DNA of 64,000 nucleotides from a virus (IMGVR_UViG_3300042934_000398:1-64000), one strand, 5' to 3'. Counted from the stretch's first letter, positions 8,467-16,632 are shown. Made by a program: numbers and translations. The notes: generated from the sequence alone by a model not told the origin.

Positions 8467-8668
8467 TAAACAAGATATACAAATAAACAAGAGATTACTT
8501 ATTGCTTACGCAACTTATTGTTGTATTTTTGCATAGTTAATTTATGGTGGTATAGATAATATTTTCTTGTTAGTATGATTTGTTTCTTTTAATAAGTTTG
8601 TGTTAGTATTAATTTCTCGTTTCATATTAAGTCTCCTTTCTGATAAAATAGTTTATATATTTATTCTG

Positions 8669-8683
8669 TGTCTATTATTATCT
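8669..8683 (-). repeat. Copy of the dispersed AT-rich element (AGATAATAATAGACA)
   Basis: Second copy on the leftward side, about 65 bases downstream of the leftward promoter and therefore inside the transcribed leader. No -35 box adjoins it. Confidence 0.55.
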
Positions 8684-8744
8684 GCAATAGATTATAATTT
8701 CAATTTTCGTTTAGATTTAAGTCGTGTCACATATAACTTGTTTC

Positions 8745-8793
8745 ATTTTAACATATGAATTATCATCTGTCAATATTGTTTATTATTATTTGT
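8745..8793 (-). promoter_or_regulatory. Leftward early promoter with upstream AT-rich element
   Basis: Minus strand: perfect ACAAATAATAATAAACA (8793-8777), 3-nt gap, TTGACA (8773-8768), 17-bp spacer, TAAAAT (8750-8745). Near-consensus sigma-A promoter for the Rep/RNA-polymerase operon, with a leader of about 380 nt. Confidence 0.85.
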
Positions 8794-8872
8794 AATAAAA
8801 TTTTATAATGTATATTAGTTGTATCCGTCTCAATTAGATCAATTTATATTGGCTCAAGTTTACTGACTAATG

Positions 8873-8902
8873 TTGACTTAATTTTCTGGCTCTAGTTATA
8901 TA
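8873..8902 (+). promoter_or_regulatory. Possible rightward promoter into the non-coding control region
   Basis: TTGACT (8873-8878), 18-bp spacer, TATATA. It would transcribe the G-rich strand of the 8.9-10.0 kb non-coding segment, including the two imperfect repeats. Weak -10; tentative. Confidence 0.3.
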
Positions 8903-8982
8903 TTTTTATTTGTCTTCCTGACGGAATCCAAATAGTAGTATGATTATTATCTAACACAAGTTATTCTATATTTTTTAAAAAT

Positions 8983-9098
8983 TTATTCTGTGGTAATTGT
9001 TTTAAGCCATTATATTTTTATAGGTATAAAATTATATCGTCTGATATGTTTAAATGGCTCTACAGAATTCCTACAAAGAAATACAAGGGTGATTATAA
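8983..9098 (+). repeat. Imperfect long repeat, copy 1
   Basis: Shares TTTATTCTGTGG, TTTTAA, TATAGGTATA, TGATxT, TGGCT and ATACAAGGGTGAT in the same order and nearly the same spacing with a copy 269 bases downstream. Copy 1 also has AGCCATT/AATGGCT as a possible stem. No ORF. TTATTCTGTG occurs a third time at 8661. Confidence 0.5.
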
Positions 9099-9251
9099 GT
9101 TAATTTTAGTGTAGATTGAGATAATTATAAATATTTGAGATAAATGTTAAAGTAATGGTACATAAATTTGTAATTATTGCATTTGATTGCTTAGTGTAAT
9201 GATTTATTATAGGTTAGTTGATATAGGTTAATATTGATGTTATTTAATTTT

Positions 9252-9366
9252 TATTCTGTGGAAACGTTTTAAAGGCAGTTTATTATTATAGGTATATTAG
9301 TTATCCTATTTGATGTTAGAGTGGCTATATAAGATTGTTAGAGAATAATACAAGGGTGATAATTGA
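9252..9366 (+). repeat. Imperfect long repeat, copy 2
   Basis: Collinear with copy 1 (see 8983). The blocks TTATTCTGTGG, TATAGGTATA, TGATGT, TGGCT and ATACAAGGGTGAT are kept while the sequence between has diverged, as expected of paired control elements or related small RNAs rather than a recent duplication. Confidence 0.5.
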
Positions 9367-10350
9367 ATGGATATGATGAGAATAGAAGGATATGAGATAT
9401 TTTATATTATTTATGGTGTCATTTATTGATATAGTGATGATAAAATTAGGATGATAGGATATTAATATAACCTGTAGAGTGAATATTTGATGATTATTCA
9501 TCTATAATGGAATATTTTCAATTGAATATCATGGTAGGTAGTATCTGGTAAAGTGGATTATGTGATTAATGTTTAATATACCCCTACTACTATTGTTAGT
9601 TTGATTTTTGATGGTTAATTTTACATATACTTCGATGAGATTCGATTATAGTGGTTATTATATTGGCTCAAAGTGCTTATTTTAGTAGTGTTTAGATAAT
9701 ATATTGGCTGTTTAGATTGGATATTATGTTAGTGTAAATTGGTGCGATTTATGTGAAAATGGGGTTAATTCGATATAATGTAGTAAAATCAATGAGTGTA
9801 GCGATTTTAAATGTAAAAATGGATAAAAATACACTAATTTTGTGATGTTGAAATTAAAATAAATGGCTTAAAATGGGCATTCTACCGAAGCGACTACCGA
9901 ACCATTTTAGATGAATTTAGAACGTTTTTATTAAAATTGTGCTTCGATAAAAATTTTAGATGTCTAGATGTGGATGTAATAGATAGGGCATTATCCGGCA
10001 ACCGGTATTTGGTTATAAATGTAAACTAGTCCCCCATTGTCTATATTGATTATATCATACTATATTACTATGGAATATATGAATAGCATAGAATCAAGGC
10101 TTTTAGATGTATAATTCTATAGTCTTACATTTTATCGAATTATCAATGAATAGTAAATTAATTACATATTGTATAATCTGGTAGATATAAATTGATACAA
10201 TGGGATAATATGGCAATAAAGTATTATGTTATAGGTGTAAAGGTAATAAATTGGCAGTATAATCTGGCACTATCAATATATCATAATTATGATAGAATAA
10301 TGATACCAGTTCGAATTAGCTACTCTGTATCACTTAGTAGTAAATAAAAT

Positions 10351-10437
10351 CTATCCACATTCCATCCACAAAGTTATCAACATAATATAAAAGTTATCCA
10401 CATAGTTATCCACAATATATCCACAATTGTTGATAGA
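10351..10437 (+). other. DnaA-box cluster, probable origin of replication
   Basis: Perfect DnaA boxes TTATCCACA at 10394-10402 and 10406-10414; one-mismatch or near boxes CTATCCACA (10351), CCATCCACA (10362), TTATCAACA (10374), ATATCCACA (10417) and an opposite-facing TGTTGATAG (10429). Start-to-start steps are 11, 12, 20, 12 and 11 bases, roughly one or two helical turns. The next 100 bases are extremely AT-rich, suitable for unwinding. It lies between divergent operons, near a Rep-like gene and a composition reversal. The origin function is inference; the box cluster is seen directly. Confidence 0.8.
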
Positions 10438-10867
10438 ATATTTATTCATTCCATTGCATAAAATATCATACCACTTCACATAATACAATATTAATATCTA
10501 TATCATATCACATAATAAACTGTTATACATAGTTTCCAATACTACATATGTCACACTAATATAATAGGAATTAAATAGGAATTAATATATCCATCGCATA
10601 ATCACAAATAATAATATACCGTTATAACCACTTAATAGCCTCATACAGCCACTTTACTATTTATCCATACTCTAATACCTTTTTATAAGTTATCTAAGTT
10701 AACTGATAATAGCGAATATATGCCATTATATCATACAATTGTCAGACAATAAAGATACAATATATAGTATAATATCAATCAATAAACCTATAATAACCGC
10801 TATATATAGTATTTACCATTAATAAGTATAATTAATATAATCATGCCTATTTATAAGTAATAAACGT
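10438..10867. other. AT-rich, C-biased non-coding flank of the origin
   Basis: Plus strand has very few G residues. It contains one copy of the dispersed element (ACAAATAATAATATACC, 10604-10620). No credible ORF or structured RNA seen. A likely DNA-unwinding side of the DnaA cluster. Confidence 0.5.
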
Positions 10868-10932
10868 AAATAATAATATACACAATGTATATTTGACATA
10901 ATTTTGACACATATTAATATTAAAATAGTATT
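10868..10932 (+). promoter_or_regulatory. Rightward early promoter region with AT-rich element
   Basis: AAATAATAATATACA (10868-10882), then two TTGACA boxes at 10893-10898 and 10904-10909. From the second, 16-17 bases lead to TAGTAT/AGTATT. Mirrors the leftward promoter at 8.75 kb and drives the first rightward gene. Confidence 0.65.
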
Positions 10933-10963
10933 AGAAAGATAGGTTAGATGGGAGGTTATACTA

Positions 10964-11239
10964 ATAGGCAAGATATTCATAATTGAAACTATGGCAGATT
11001 TACAAGCGGTATATGATAATAATATTAGACATTTAGAAAGGAAGTGCAATGCAATGACAATTAAAGATATTATAGAAATAGCAGAAAATGAAGACACTAT
11101 GTATTGTTTAGAACAGATAAAACGGATTAAGGATAATATGCAAAGTAAAACAGAGTATGAACAAAAAACTGCACAACTAGAAATTAAAAACTGGGCAAAA
11201 AGAATAAAATATATTTTAGAGAATAACAACAATGAATAA
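10964..11239 (+). CDS. First rightward gene, small helical protein; apparent ATA start
   Basis: GGGAGG (10950-10955) is followed 8 bases later by ATA GGC AAG ATA TTC, in frame with the downstream ORF, giving 91 residues. The in-frame ATG at 10991 has no SD; the ATG at 11054 has AAAGGAAG and would give 61 residues. The product is helical, charged, with a C-terminal Lys/Asn-rich end. No known family. Either two start sites are used or the ATG at 11054 is the main one. Confidence 0.55.
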   Translation: MGKIFIIETMADLQAVYDNNIRHLERKCNAMTIKDIIEIAENEDTMYCLEQIKRIKDNMQSKTEYEQKTAQLEIKNWAKRIKYILENNNNE

Positions 11240-11240
11240 T

Positions 11241-11260
11241 AGATAATAATAATCAAACAA
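11241..11260 (+). repeat. Copy of the dispersed AT-rich element (variant)
   Basis: AGATAATAATAATCAAACAA immediately after the stop of the first rightward gene and just before a structured intergenic segment. Confidence 0.5.
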
Positions 11261-11261
11261 A

Positions 11262-11309
11262 GGACTACACGTCAAGCGTGCATGAACGACTGCAAAGTGT
11301 CACAAGTCC
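11262..11309 (+). ncRNA. Small structured intergenic RNA element
   Basis: GGACT (11262) pairs AGTCC (11305), enclosing CACG-TCAAG-CGTG and weaker stems. It lies between two small genes and resembles the elements at 13.66 and 20.63 kb in being a compact multi-helix spacer. Function unknown; a processing or leader element is possible. Confidence 0.35.
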
Positions 11310-11362
11310 ATTAGTAACAAACAGTAACCCATAAACCAATCACCTAATAGGAGGTATTCACC

Positions 11363-11524
11363 ATGAAAACTCAATACATTTCAACTTTATCACAAGAAAT
11401 ACAATCACAAATTAAAGCAGATTTACAATCAATCGGACTTAATGCACAAGATATAGAAATTGCAATGAATAGCCGTTTATCAGATTTAGAAGATACAATT
11501 AACATAAGTAAATATTTAGCATAA
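11363..11524 (+). CDS. Unknown 53-residue protein
   Basis: ATAGGAGGT SD, then ATG. Glutamine- and serine-rich, helical (starts MKTQYISTLSQEIQSQIK). A terminator follows directly. Small genes of this style are common on Firmicutes conjugative elements. Function not recognisable. Confidence 0.7.
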   Translation: MKTQYISTLSQEIQSQIKADLQSIGLNAQDIEIAMNSRLSDLEDTINISKYLA

Positions 11525-11530
11525 TACACT

Positions 11531-11587
11531 AGCCGTTGCATGGTGCATATCTACAAATAGGATTCAATTTCCTAGACGGCTTTTATC
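11531..11587 (+). terminator. Terminator after the 53-residue gene
   Basis: AGCCGT (11531-11536) pairs ACGGCT (11576-11581), with an inner AGGA/TCCT pairing, followed by TTTTATCTTT. Confidence 0.6.
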
Positions 11588-12070
11588 TTTAAAGTAACCC
11601 ATTAACAATAAGTCCTATAGACCGAATAGGCTCTTGCACATTGACAAGTCAAATAAAATGTCTTACAGTACTAGAAACTGTATGGAAATATATAGTCAGT
11701 CCATAGCTAATATAATCTAAAATATGACTATAGCACGTTAAAAGCTAACAATAACAGTTAACTACTAACAGTTGGTACAAAAAGTAATAACAATAACAGC
11801 AACAATTAACAGTGTATTTATACTATGCTAGTAACAAAAAACAGTTAAACAGAAACTATATAATACAATTAGCAAATACAGTATAACAGAATAAAAACGA
11901 ACGGCGAGACTAGTACTCAACCTTAGTAGTAATAAAATCTAACCTTACAATGAATTGCAAAATAATTGTATTTGAAAATCTGGTAAACAGTTTGTATTAT
12001 GTTGCTAGTATAAATATTTACATTGTAACTATTAACAATCAATTATATTTAACAGAAAAGAGGTTATAAC
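11588..12070. other. Non-coding leader region rich in AACAGTTA/TAAACAG words
   Basis: 480 bases without a credible ORF. It has one promoter (11641) and many purine-rich AACAGTTAAC-type words. The next gene starts at 12071 behind GAAAAGAGG. No terminator or stable helix stands out, so a long leader is likely. Confidence 0.5.
11641..11669 (+). promoter_or_regulatory. Sigma-A-type promoter
   Basis: TTGACA (11641-11646), 17-bp spacer, TACAGT (11664-11669). Directly after the terminator at 11.55 kb, so it starts the operon of small genes from 12071. Confidence 0.55.
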
Positions 12071-12226
12071 ATGACTTTTTTAGATTTAATTAATGAAACT
12101 GGAAATGCTGACTTAATCAGATTATTTTTACAAGATAAAATAAACAAACTTGATTTAGCTAACGCAATAGGTAATAGTAATACAGATTTAGTTATAACTT
12201 ACAAGAATCAGGTAAACAGTAAATAA
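12071..12226 (+). CDS. Unknown 51-residue protein
   Basis: GAAAAGAGG SD, then ATG. Leucine-rich amphipathic helices (FLDLINETGNADLIRLFL). No family recognised. Followed closely by two more small genes with the same spacing. Confidence 0.65.
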   Translation: MTFLDLINETGNADLIRLFLQDKINKLDLANAIGNSNTDLVITYKNQVNSK

Positions 12227-12258
12227 ACAATTAACAATAAAACAGAAAGGATAGTCCT

Positions 12259-12480
12259 ATGAAAAAACTTTATTATAGTATAATTAATTTACATTTATCT
12301 GGTAGAGAATACGAAATAATTAAGACATACAAAGACGGTAGTAAATTAATAAAGTTCCCAACTTTTGGCGGTCAAACAATTAAAGCATATCAAGACGAAC
12401 TCGACGAAAGTCAAAAAACTGCATGTGAAAATAAGTTACAAGAAGAACAAGAAAAAATAATCAATCATAAATGGCATTAA
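12259..12480 (+). CDS. Unknown 73-residue protein
   Basis: CAGAAAGGA SD 8 bases before ATG. Starts with a short hydrophobic beta segment and ends in a charged, glutamate/glutamine-rich helix. No known domain. Confidence 0.7.
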   Translation: MKKLYYSIINLHLSGREYEIIKTYKDGSKLIKFPTFGGQTIKAYQDELDESQKTACENKLQEEQEKIINHKWH

Positions 12481-12528
12481 ACCAGTAAACAAAACTAACA
12501 TTTTATCAAGAAAGTAGAGGGAATAAAC

Positions 12529-12795
12529 ATGGATTTACGACAAAAGTTAATTAACATCATTTACGATAGTAGTATTTCAGAAGTAACAGAAGATAAAAAC
12601 AATATACAATTGTTAGACTTAATCATGGATTCTTATTGTGACGATTTTATCTTATGGGAAAACGATATAACTATTCAAGAATTATCGGATATGATAAACA
12701 GTGAACGTATCCCAGAAAGTAAAAATCATTCTACTAATAAGGAACTAATAGAACAATTTACAGAAGGCTACAAATTCTTTTTAGGAATTGAATAA
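12529..12795 (+). CDS. Unknown acidic 88-residue protein
   Basis: AGAGGGA SD, then ATG. Acidic, helical, no cysteine cluster and no membrane segment. Family not recognised. Belongs to the block of small conjugative-element-type genes. Confidence 0.7.
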   Translation: MDLRQKLINIIYDSSISEVTEDKNNIQLLDLIMDSYCDDFILWENDITIQELSDMINSERIPESKNHSTNKELIEQFTEGYKFFLGIE

Positions 12796-12907
12796 ACAGT
12801 CGATAAAATTAAGAATTGAATCGGTTTAGTGATATTAGGCTGTAGACGTGCAAACCGTCAATAAACCACTAACAGTAATAAAAATAATATTATATGGAGG
12901 AATAAGC

Positions 12908-13651
12908 ATGGCAAGTATAGAATTTATTACAAAGCGTATTCAAGGTAAACAAAAAGAGATAGAGAAGTTAAACAAAAAGCTTGAAAGAATTCAAAAAGCA
13001 AAACAATCTAATTGGCAAGTAAATCCTTATTACTATAGCGAATATGATTTAAACAGCACAGAAAAGGAATTGAACTATTGTATTAAACAGCTTGACGAAT
13101 TACAAAATGATTTACAAACAGCAAACGAAAAAGCAAACAGCCGTAATGTATTAGCAATAACACAATTTTTGGATGCATGGCTACAACGTAATATTGAATT
13201 TTACACAGCAGAAAAAGAAAAGTATAACATTGCTTTACAAGATTATTATCAGCACGATAGAGATTATTGTAATTGGTTTAATTCAAAAAGACACGACACG
13301 ACAAAAGAAGAAAGAAACGAAATCGAAAAGAATCACAAAGAGTATAGAAAGACATTCCAAACGTCATGGAGACATATAACACAATTTGACCACGGCGAAA
13401 AAGAATGGCACGAAACAATGATATCAGATTTAAAGCAAGAATATAACCGTAAATATGATTATATTATCGAAAAGACAAACGAAATAGTCGGAACTATTAC
13501 CGATGCAAGTTATCTAACAGTTGACACAAACGACAATCTAAACGGCTACATTATAGGCACTAGAGGGAAAGCAAGTGTTAATACAATAGGTGCAGGCGGT
13601 TACAATATACAATGCTATCATTTTAGAACTTTAATTCATGAGATAAAATAA
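12908..13651 (+). CDS. Coiled-coil protein of the type found on Clostridia conjugative elements
   Basis: 247 residues from the ATG after ATGGAGGAATAAGC; an in-frame GTG at 12848 lacks an SD. The N-terminal 120 residues form a long coiled coil (KRIQGKQKEIEKLNKKLERI). The C-terminus, GYIIGTRGKASVNTIGAGG followed by FRTLIHEIK, matches my memory of a widespread uncharacterised family on integrative conjugative elements of gut Clostridia. Function unknown. It is one of the best signs that the 11-23 kb segment shares ancestry with conjugative elements. Confidence 0.8.
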   Translation: MASIEFITKRIQGKQKEIEKLNKKLERIQKAKQSNWQVNPYYYSEYDLNSTEKELNYCIKQLDELQNDLQTANEKANSRNVLAITQFLDAWLQRNIEFYTAEKEKYNIALQDYYQHDRDYCNWFNSKRHDTTKEERNEIEKNHKEYRKTFQTSWRHITQFDHGEKEWHETMISDLKQEYNRKYDYIIEKTNEIVGTITDASYLTVDTNDNLNGYIIGTRGKASVNTIGAGGYNIQCYHFRTLIHEIK

Positions 13652-13660
13652 TCATGCAGA

Positions 13661-13722
13661 GGACTACCGCTTACATAGGGTAGTAATGCACTAGGCAATG
13701 CCTAACCGTTCCAAGTCGGTAA
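13661..13722 (+). ncRNA. Small structured intergenic RNA element
   Basis: Three consecutive hairpins: ACTACC/GGTAGT near 13663-13684, AGGCA/TGCCT near 13693-13702, and ACCG/CGGT near 13704-13720. Lies between two genes and before a separate SD. Possibly a processing or attenuation element; no class recognised. Confidence 0.35.
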
Positions 13723-13760
13723 ATAAGCATAATATTAAAAAAAATGGAGGTTATAACAGT

Positions 13761-14096
13761 ATGATAATGGTAAACAATGCAGAATTGGAAACGATTGACG
13801 AAATGGCTCAAACACTTTTTGATTTATATTTGGATATAGCAGAAGATCAGCAAGTTAATATATTTGTAACGGATGAAACAGGAGACATTAATTCTAATTT
13901 ATTTATAACAAAGAAAGAAATATTGACACATGAAATAATTATACTTGGGAATGAAATATGTGCAGGTAGTCTTCATATGTTTTCACTTGACGAAGATGAA
14001 AGCAATTATATTACGGTTGAAGGAATAAAGTCTGTTTTAGATGGTTATGGATATTTAAACAAAGTTACTTATTATACACTTGATGATTTATTTTAA
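13761..14096 (+). CDS. Unknown acidic 111-residue protein
   Basis: ATGGAGGTT SD, then ATG at 13761; an in-frame ATG at 13698 runs through the structured spacer and lacks an SD. Acidic alpha/beta protein with many hydrophobic strands. No family recognised. Confidence 0.7.
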   Translation: MIMVNNAELETIDEMAQTLFDLYLDIAEDQQVNIFVTDETGDINSNLFITKKEILTHEIIILGNEICAGSLHMFSLDEDESNYITVEGIKSVLDGYGYLNKVTYYTLDDLF

Positions 14097-14143
14097 ATCA
14101 CTTCAATAGGATAACTTATTAACTACAAAACTACAAATAAATG

Positions 14144-14175
14144 TTGACAAATAACTTTATATGTAGTAATATAAT
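14144..14175 (+). promoter_or_regulatory. Promoter for the first ribbon-helix-helix gene
   Basis: TTGACA (14144-14149), 17-bp spacer, TAATAT (14167-14172) overlapping a perfect TATAAT (14170-14175). Preceded by ACAAATAAA, a partial version of the dispersed element. Confidence 0.7.
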
Positions 14176-14223
14176 AGTAGAGATAAACAGAACAGTTAAA
14201 CAGCATTAAAGGAGGTTCTCACA

Positions 14224-14361
14224 TTGGCAGATAAAGCAATAAACATTAAGATTAACGAGCGATTATATAAACAAATCAAAATTAAAGTAGCAACGGAAGA
14301 CTTGACAATTAAAGATTATATTATCAAATTAGTTGAGAAAGATTTAAAAGAAAGTAAATAA
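14224..14361 (+). CDS. Ribbon-helix-helix (Arc/CopG-like) DNA-binding protein 1
   Basis: 45 residues from TTG at 14224 behind AAAGGAGGT. Pattern INIKINERLYKQIKIKV then TIKDYIIKLVEKDLK is the beta strand plus two helices of MetJ/Arc repressors. Such proteins regulate plasmid copy number or partition and bind as dimers. It has its own strong promoter. A relative lies 0.9 kb downstream. Confidence 0.75.
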   Translation: MADKAINIKINERLYKQIKIKVATEDLTIKDYIIKLVEKDLKESK

Positions 14362-14386
14362 CAATCAAAAATAGGAGGGCTTAACA

Positions 14387-14752
14387 ATGAATAGAAATTA
14401 TACAACAAACTTAGATCTAAATTACAAGAAACAGCAGCAAGTAATAAAAGAAATATGTAACGAATTAAATTTAGTAGTGTTCTATCCTGATTATCACGCC
14501 GATAAGAAAGATAATAACACAGTAATGATATATACACATGAATCAAACGAGTATAACAATAAACTTCCAAAAGACGCAAACAACGATCAATACAAAGATT
14601 ATGTATGTTTTTTAGAAAATACCGATTTAAATGGTATGTTTAGCTTGTCATATATGAATCATGGCAAAATTGATTTACGAGGATATAACACAGAAAAGGA
14701 AAAGATAAAAGATTTCATATCACAGAAACTAGAGGAATACAATAATAAATAG
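14387..14752 (+). CDS. Unknown 121-residue protein
   Basis: AATAGGAGGG SD, then ATG, 25 bases after the RHH gene. Starts with a basic, Asn/Gln-rich helix and continues as alpha/beta (VVFYPDYHADKKDNNTVMIY). No known domain. Confidence 0.7.
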   Translation: MNRNYTTNLDLNYKKQQQVIKEICNELNLVVFYPDYHADKKDNNTVMIYTHESNEYNNKLPKDANNDQYKDYVCFLENTDLNGMFSLSYMNHGKIDLRGYNTEKEKIKDFISQKLEEYNNK

Positions 14753-14850
14753 TTTGGTATTTATGGTAGGGTATCGGCTCAAATAATCGGTATCACTCCG
14801 TAAGCATTGAAACTGTTAATGATAGTATTAATTATATAGGAGGTCTTAAC

Positions 14851-15048
14851 ATGAATTTAAAAGAAGCAAAGAAAGCATTTGAAGATAATAAAATGGTACA
14901 ACACAAGGAAGACAAGAATATTTGTAATTATATCAGTTGTTTTGATGACGAAGAGACTGGAGTATACTTAAAACATTCTCACACATTTATACCACTAGAA
15001 AAACTTCAATTATTCAATGTACATGATTATGCTAAATCATTATATTAA
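14851..15048 (+). CDS. Unknown 65-residue protein
   Basis: ATAGGAGGT SD, then ATG. Small alpha/beta protein with HSHTFIPLEKL near the end. Family not recognised. The 100 bases before it hold a weak GGTATCGG/TCGGTATC-type pairing but no clear element. Confidence 0.7.
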   Translation: MNLKEAKKAFEDNKMVQHKEDKNICNYISCFDDEETGVYLKHSHTFIPLEKLQLFNVHDYAKSLY

Positions 15049-15050
15049 GA

Positions 15051-15101
15051 ACAAATAATAATAGACAAACTATTGACATTTAACTAGTAATATAGTAAAC
15101 T
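15051..15101 (+). promoter_or_regulatory. Promoter with AT-rich element for the second RHH gene
   Basis: ACAAATAATAATAGACA (15051-15067), 5-nt gap, TTGACA (15073-15078), 17-bp spacer, TAAACT (15096-15101). Confidence 0.75.
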
Positions 15102-15127
15102 ATTAAGTGTAAGGAGGTATTAAATAC

Positions 15128-15298
15128 ATGACAAACGCAACAGTTAAACAGCAACGTAAATCAGAAATCGGAATTAGTTTTAAAGTGAACAATGATTTTT
15201 ATAAAAAGATTAAAATACAAGCCACAGAAGAAGAAAAGACGATAAAAGATTTTATCATTGAATTAATTGAACAGAAAACAGGAGTTAAAAACAAATAA
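15128..15298 (+). CDS. Ribbon-helix-helix DNA-binding protein 2
   Basis: 56 residues behind AAGGAGGT. EIGISFKVNNDFYKKIKIQA followed by TIKDFIIELIEQKT parallels the protein at 14224 (shared KIKI and TIKD-I-EL-E pattern), so the two are paralogues. A longer basic N-terminus may extend the DNA contact. Own promoter with the dispersed element. Likely transcription or plasmid-maintenance regulator. Confidence 0.75.
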   Translation: MTNATVKQQRKSEIGISFKVNNDFYKKIKIQATEEEKTIKDFIIELIEQKTGVKNK

Positions 15299-15327
15299 TA
15301 ATAATAATCATGTAGGAGGATTTTAAA

Positions 15328-16017
15328 ATGAAAACATTATATTTTGAAGGTGCAGGATGTGAAAATACTAACAGAGGAGAAATATCAAATTGCAGAATCA
15401 GAACAGCTTTCACAAATAACGATGGTAAAAAAGTATATGTTGAACTTTCTGGGGCAGAAAAGACAATGGATGATTTAAAGAAATATAAAAGGTTTGAAGG
15501 TTATGAAATAGGTGAAGCAATCGGATTTATTGATTCTTGTCATTATATAACAGATAATCAAAAAATTGATGATGAAAACAGTAACCGTATAAATATTGAG
15601 AATAATAGACATTTTTCATATTCATATGATGGTATATTAAAATTTATTAATGAAAATTGTAATTGTTCTTTTGACGACATTGAGGTTTTAGACTGGTTAT
15701 CAGGTTATAGAGTTTTTGCAGATACAACAAAAGAAACTAGAAATACATTTTTAGCTTTTCATTATGGGGATGAATTCATTTACAACAAAGAATTAAATGA
15801 AGCACGAAGAGAAATTGAAAATCATTTCTATAATTTAGAAAAATCAGAAGGTAAACAATACCCAAACTTTTCATTGTGGGTAGATGACAAAGATAAACAC
15901 CTATTACACTTATTAAGACACTTCAACGGATATAATAAACATTGGTCTATTCGTACCGATTCAGAAAATTGGATTGATACAGTAGAAGAAACCACACTAG
16001 GAAAATACGCTTGTTGA
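15328..16017 (+). CDS. Unknown 229-residue protein of mobile-element type
   Basis: GTAGGAGGA SD, then ATG. The start, MKTLYFEGAGC with NCRIRTAFTNNDGKKVYVEL, is typical of an uncharacterised family I recall from conjugative elements and plasmids of gut Firmicutes. The C-terminal half is a separate alpha/beta region ending in WIDTVEETTLGKYAC. No catalytic motif is obvious. An antirestriction role of ArdA type was considered but not supported. Confidence 0.75.
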   Translation: MKTLYFEGAGCENTNRGEISNCRIRTAFTNNDGKKVYVELSGAEKTMDDLKKYKRFEGYEIGEAIGFIDSCHYITDNQKIDDENSNRINIENNRHFSYSYDGILKFINENCNCSFDDIEVLDWLSGYRVFADTTKETRNTFLAFHYGDEFIYNKELNEARREIENHFYNLEKSEGKQYPNFSLWVDDKDKHLLHLLRHFNGYNKHWSIRTDSENWIDTVEETTLGKYAC

Positions 16018-16031
16018 TTTTAATATTTACT

Positions 16032-16072
16032 ATGCACATTATAAAGATAATAATACACGTTATAGTGTGCAT
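16032..16072 (+). terminator. Strong hairpin between two genes
   Basis: ATGCACATTATAA (16032-16044) pairs TTATAGTGTGCAT (16060-16072) with one wobble; the loop carries a partial dispersed element (AGATAATAATACAC). No T-run follows, so it may be a transcript-stabilising or operator structure rather than a terminator. Confidence 0.45.
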
Positions 16073-16128
16073 GAATAAGTATTAAATAGTAACTATAAAC
16101 AATCAATTATAAAATGGAGGAATTAAGA

Positions 16129-16632
16129 ATGGAAAATAATTATAATTATGATTTTGTAATCGTGGAAATGGCAAGCATTAAAGTTTATGATTTTTTAATC
16201 AATGGTGAATCAGTAGCAGAAGCGGAAGCAAGAGGAAATAAATATTATCAAGATGAACTAAAACTTGTAACAAGTCACTTAGAAAATTATGGTGGTGAGT
16301 ATTGGGAAAATCAAGTAAAGGCAATTACTAAAAAGGTTGAATCCGGTTGTAAGCTAATGACTTATGAACAATTCAAAGAAGCAGAAAGAAAACATTTACT
16401 TGATGGAGAACTAACAGAAGTTACAGCGGATCAATTTGAAGATTCTTTAAACGTGTTACCTCCTATTTGTTGGACTACACACAATAATGTTGAAATGTTT
16501 TGTATGTCTGAAATGTATACAGGAAGTTATACTTCACAATATGCACATGATAAAAGAACAGGAAAATATTACACAAAACTAGTTGATTGTAAAGACAGAA
16601 GTACATGGATATGTGAACTATTAACAGTATAG
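16129..16632 (+). CDS. Unknown 167-residue protein of conjugative-element type
   Basis: ATGGAGGAA SD before ATG at 16129 (an in-frame ATG at 16114 is part of that SD). The second half, SLNVLPPICWTTHNNVEMFCMSE with TGSYTSQYAHD, is distinctive and looks like a conserved uncharacterised family on plasmids and conjugative elements. No catalytic function can be assigned. Confidence 0.75.
   Translation: MENNYNYDFVIVEMASIKVYDFLINGESVAEAEARGNKYYQDELKLVTSHLENYGGEYWENQVKAITKKVESGCKLMTYEQFKEAERKHLLDGELTEVTADQFEDSLNVLPPICWTTHNNVEMFCMSEMYTGSYTSQYAHDKRTGKYYTKLVDCKDRSTWICELLTV

Larger units (their letters stand above)
8903..10350. other. Non-coding control region left of the DnaA-box cluster
   Basis: No ORF of note on either strand; stops are dense in all frames. 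Two imperfect repeats lie at 8983 and 9252. The plus strand is strongly G over C from about 9.1 to 10.0 kb, then C over G from about 10.05 kb. A small CCGG-CAA-CCGG hairpin lies near 9995. I see no further gene or clear promoter. Confidence 0.6.

Noticed and set aside
10819-11256. 145-residue minus-strand ORF
   Set aside because: Exactly antisense to the first rightward gene and its promoter, hydrophobic low-complexity composition, no SD; a shadow frame.
15328-16017. ArdA antirestriction protein
   Set aside because: Acidity and mobile context fit, but length and sequence pattern do not match ArdA.
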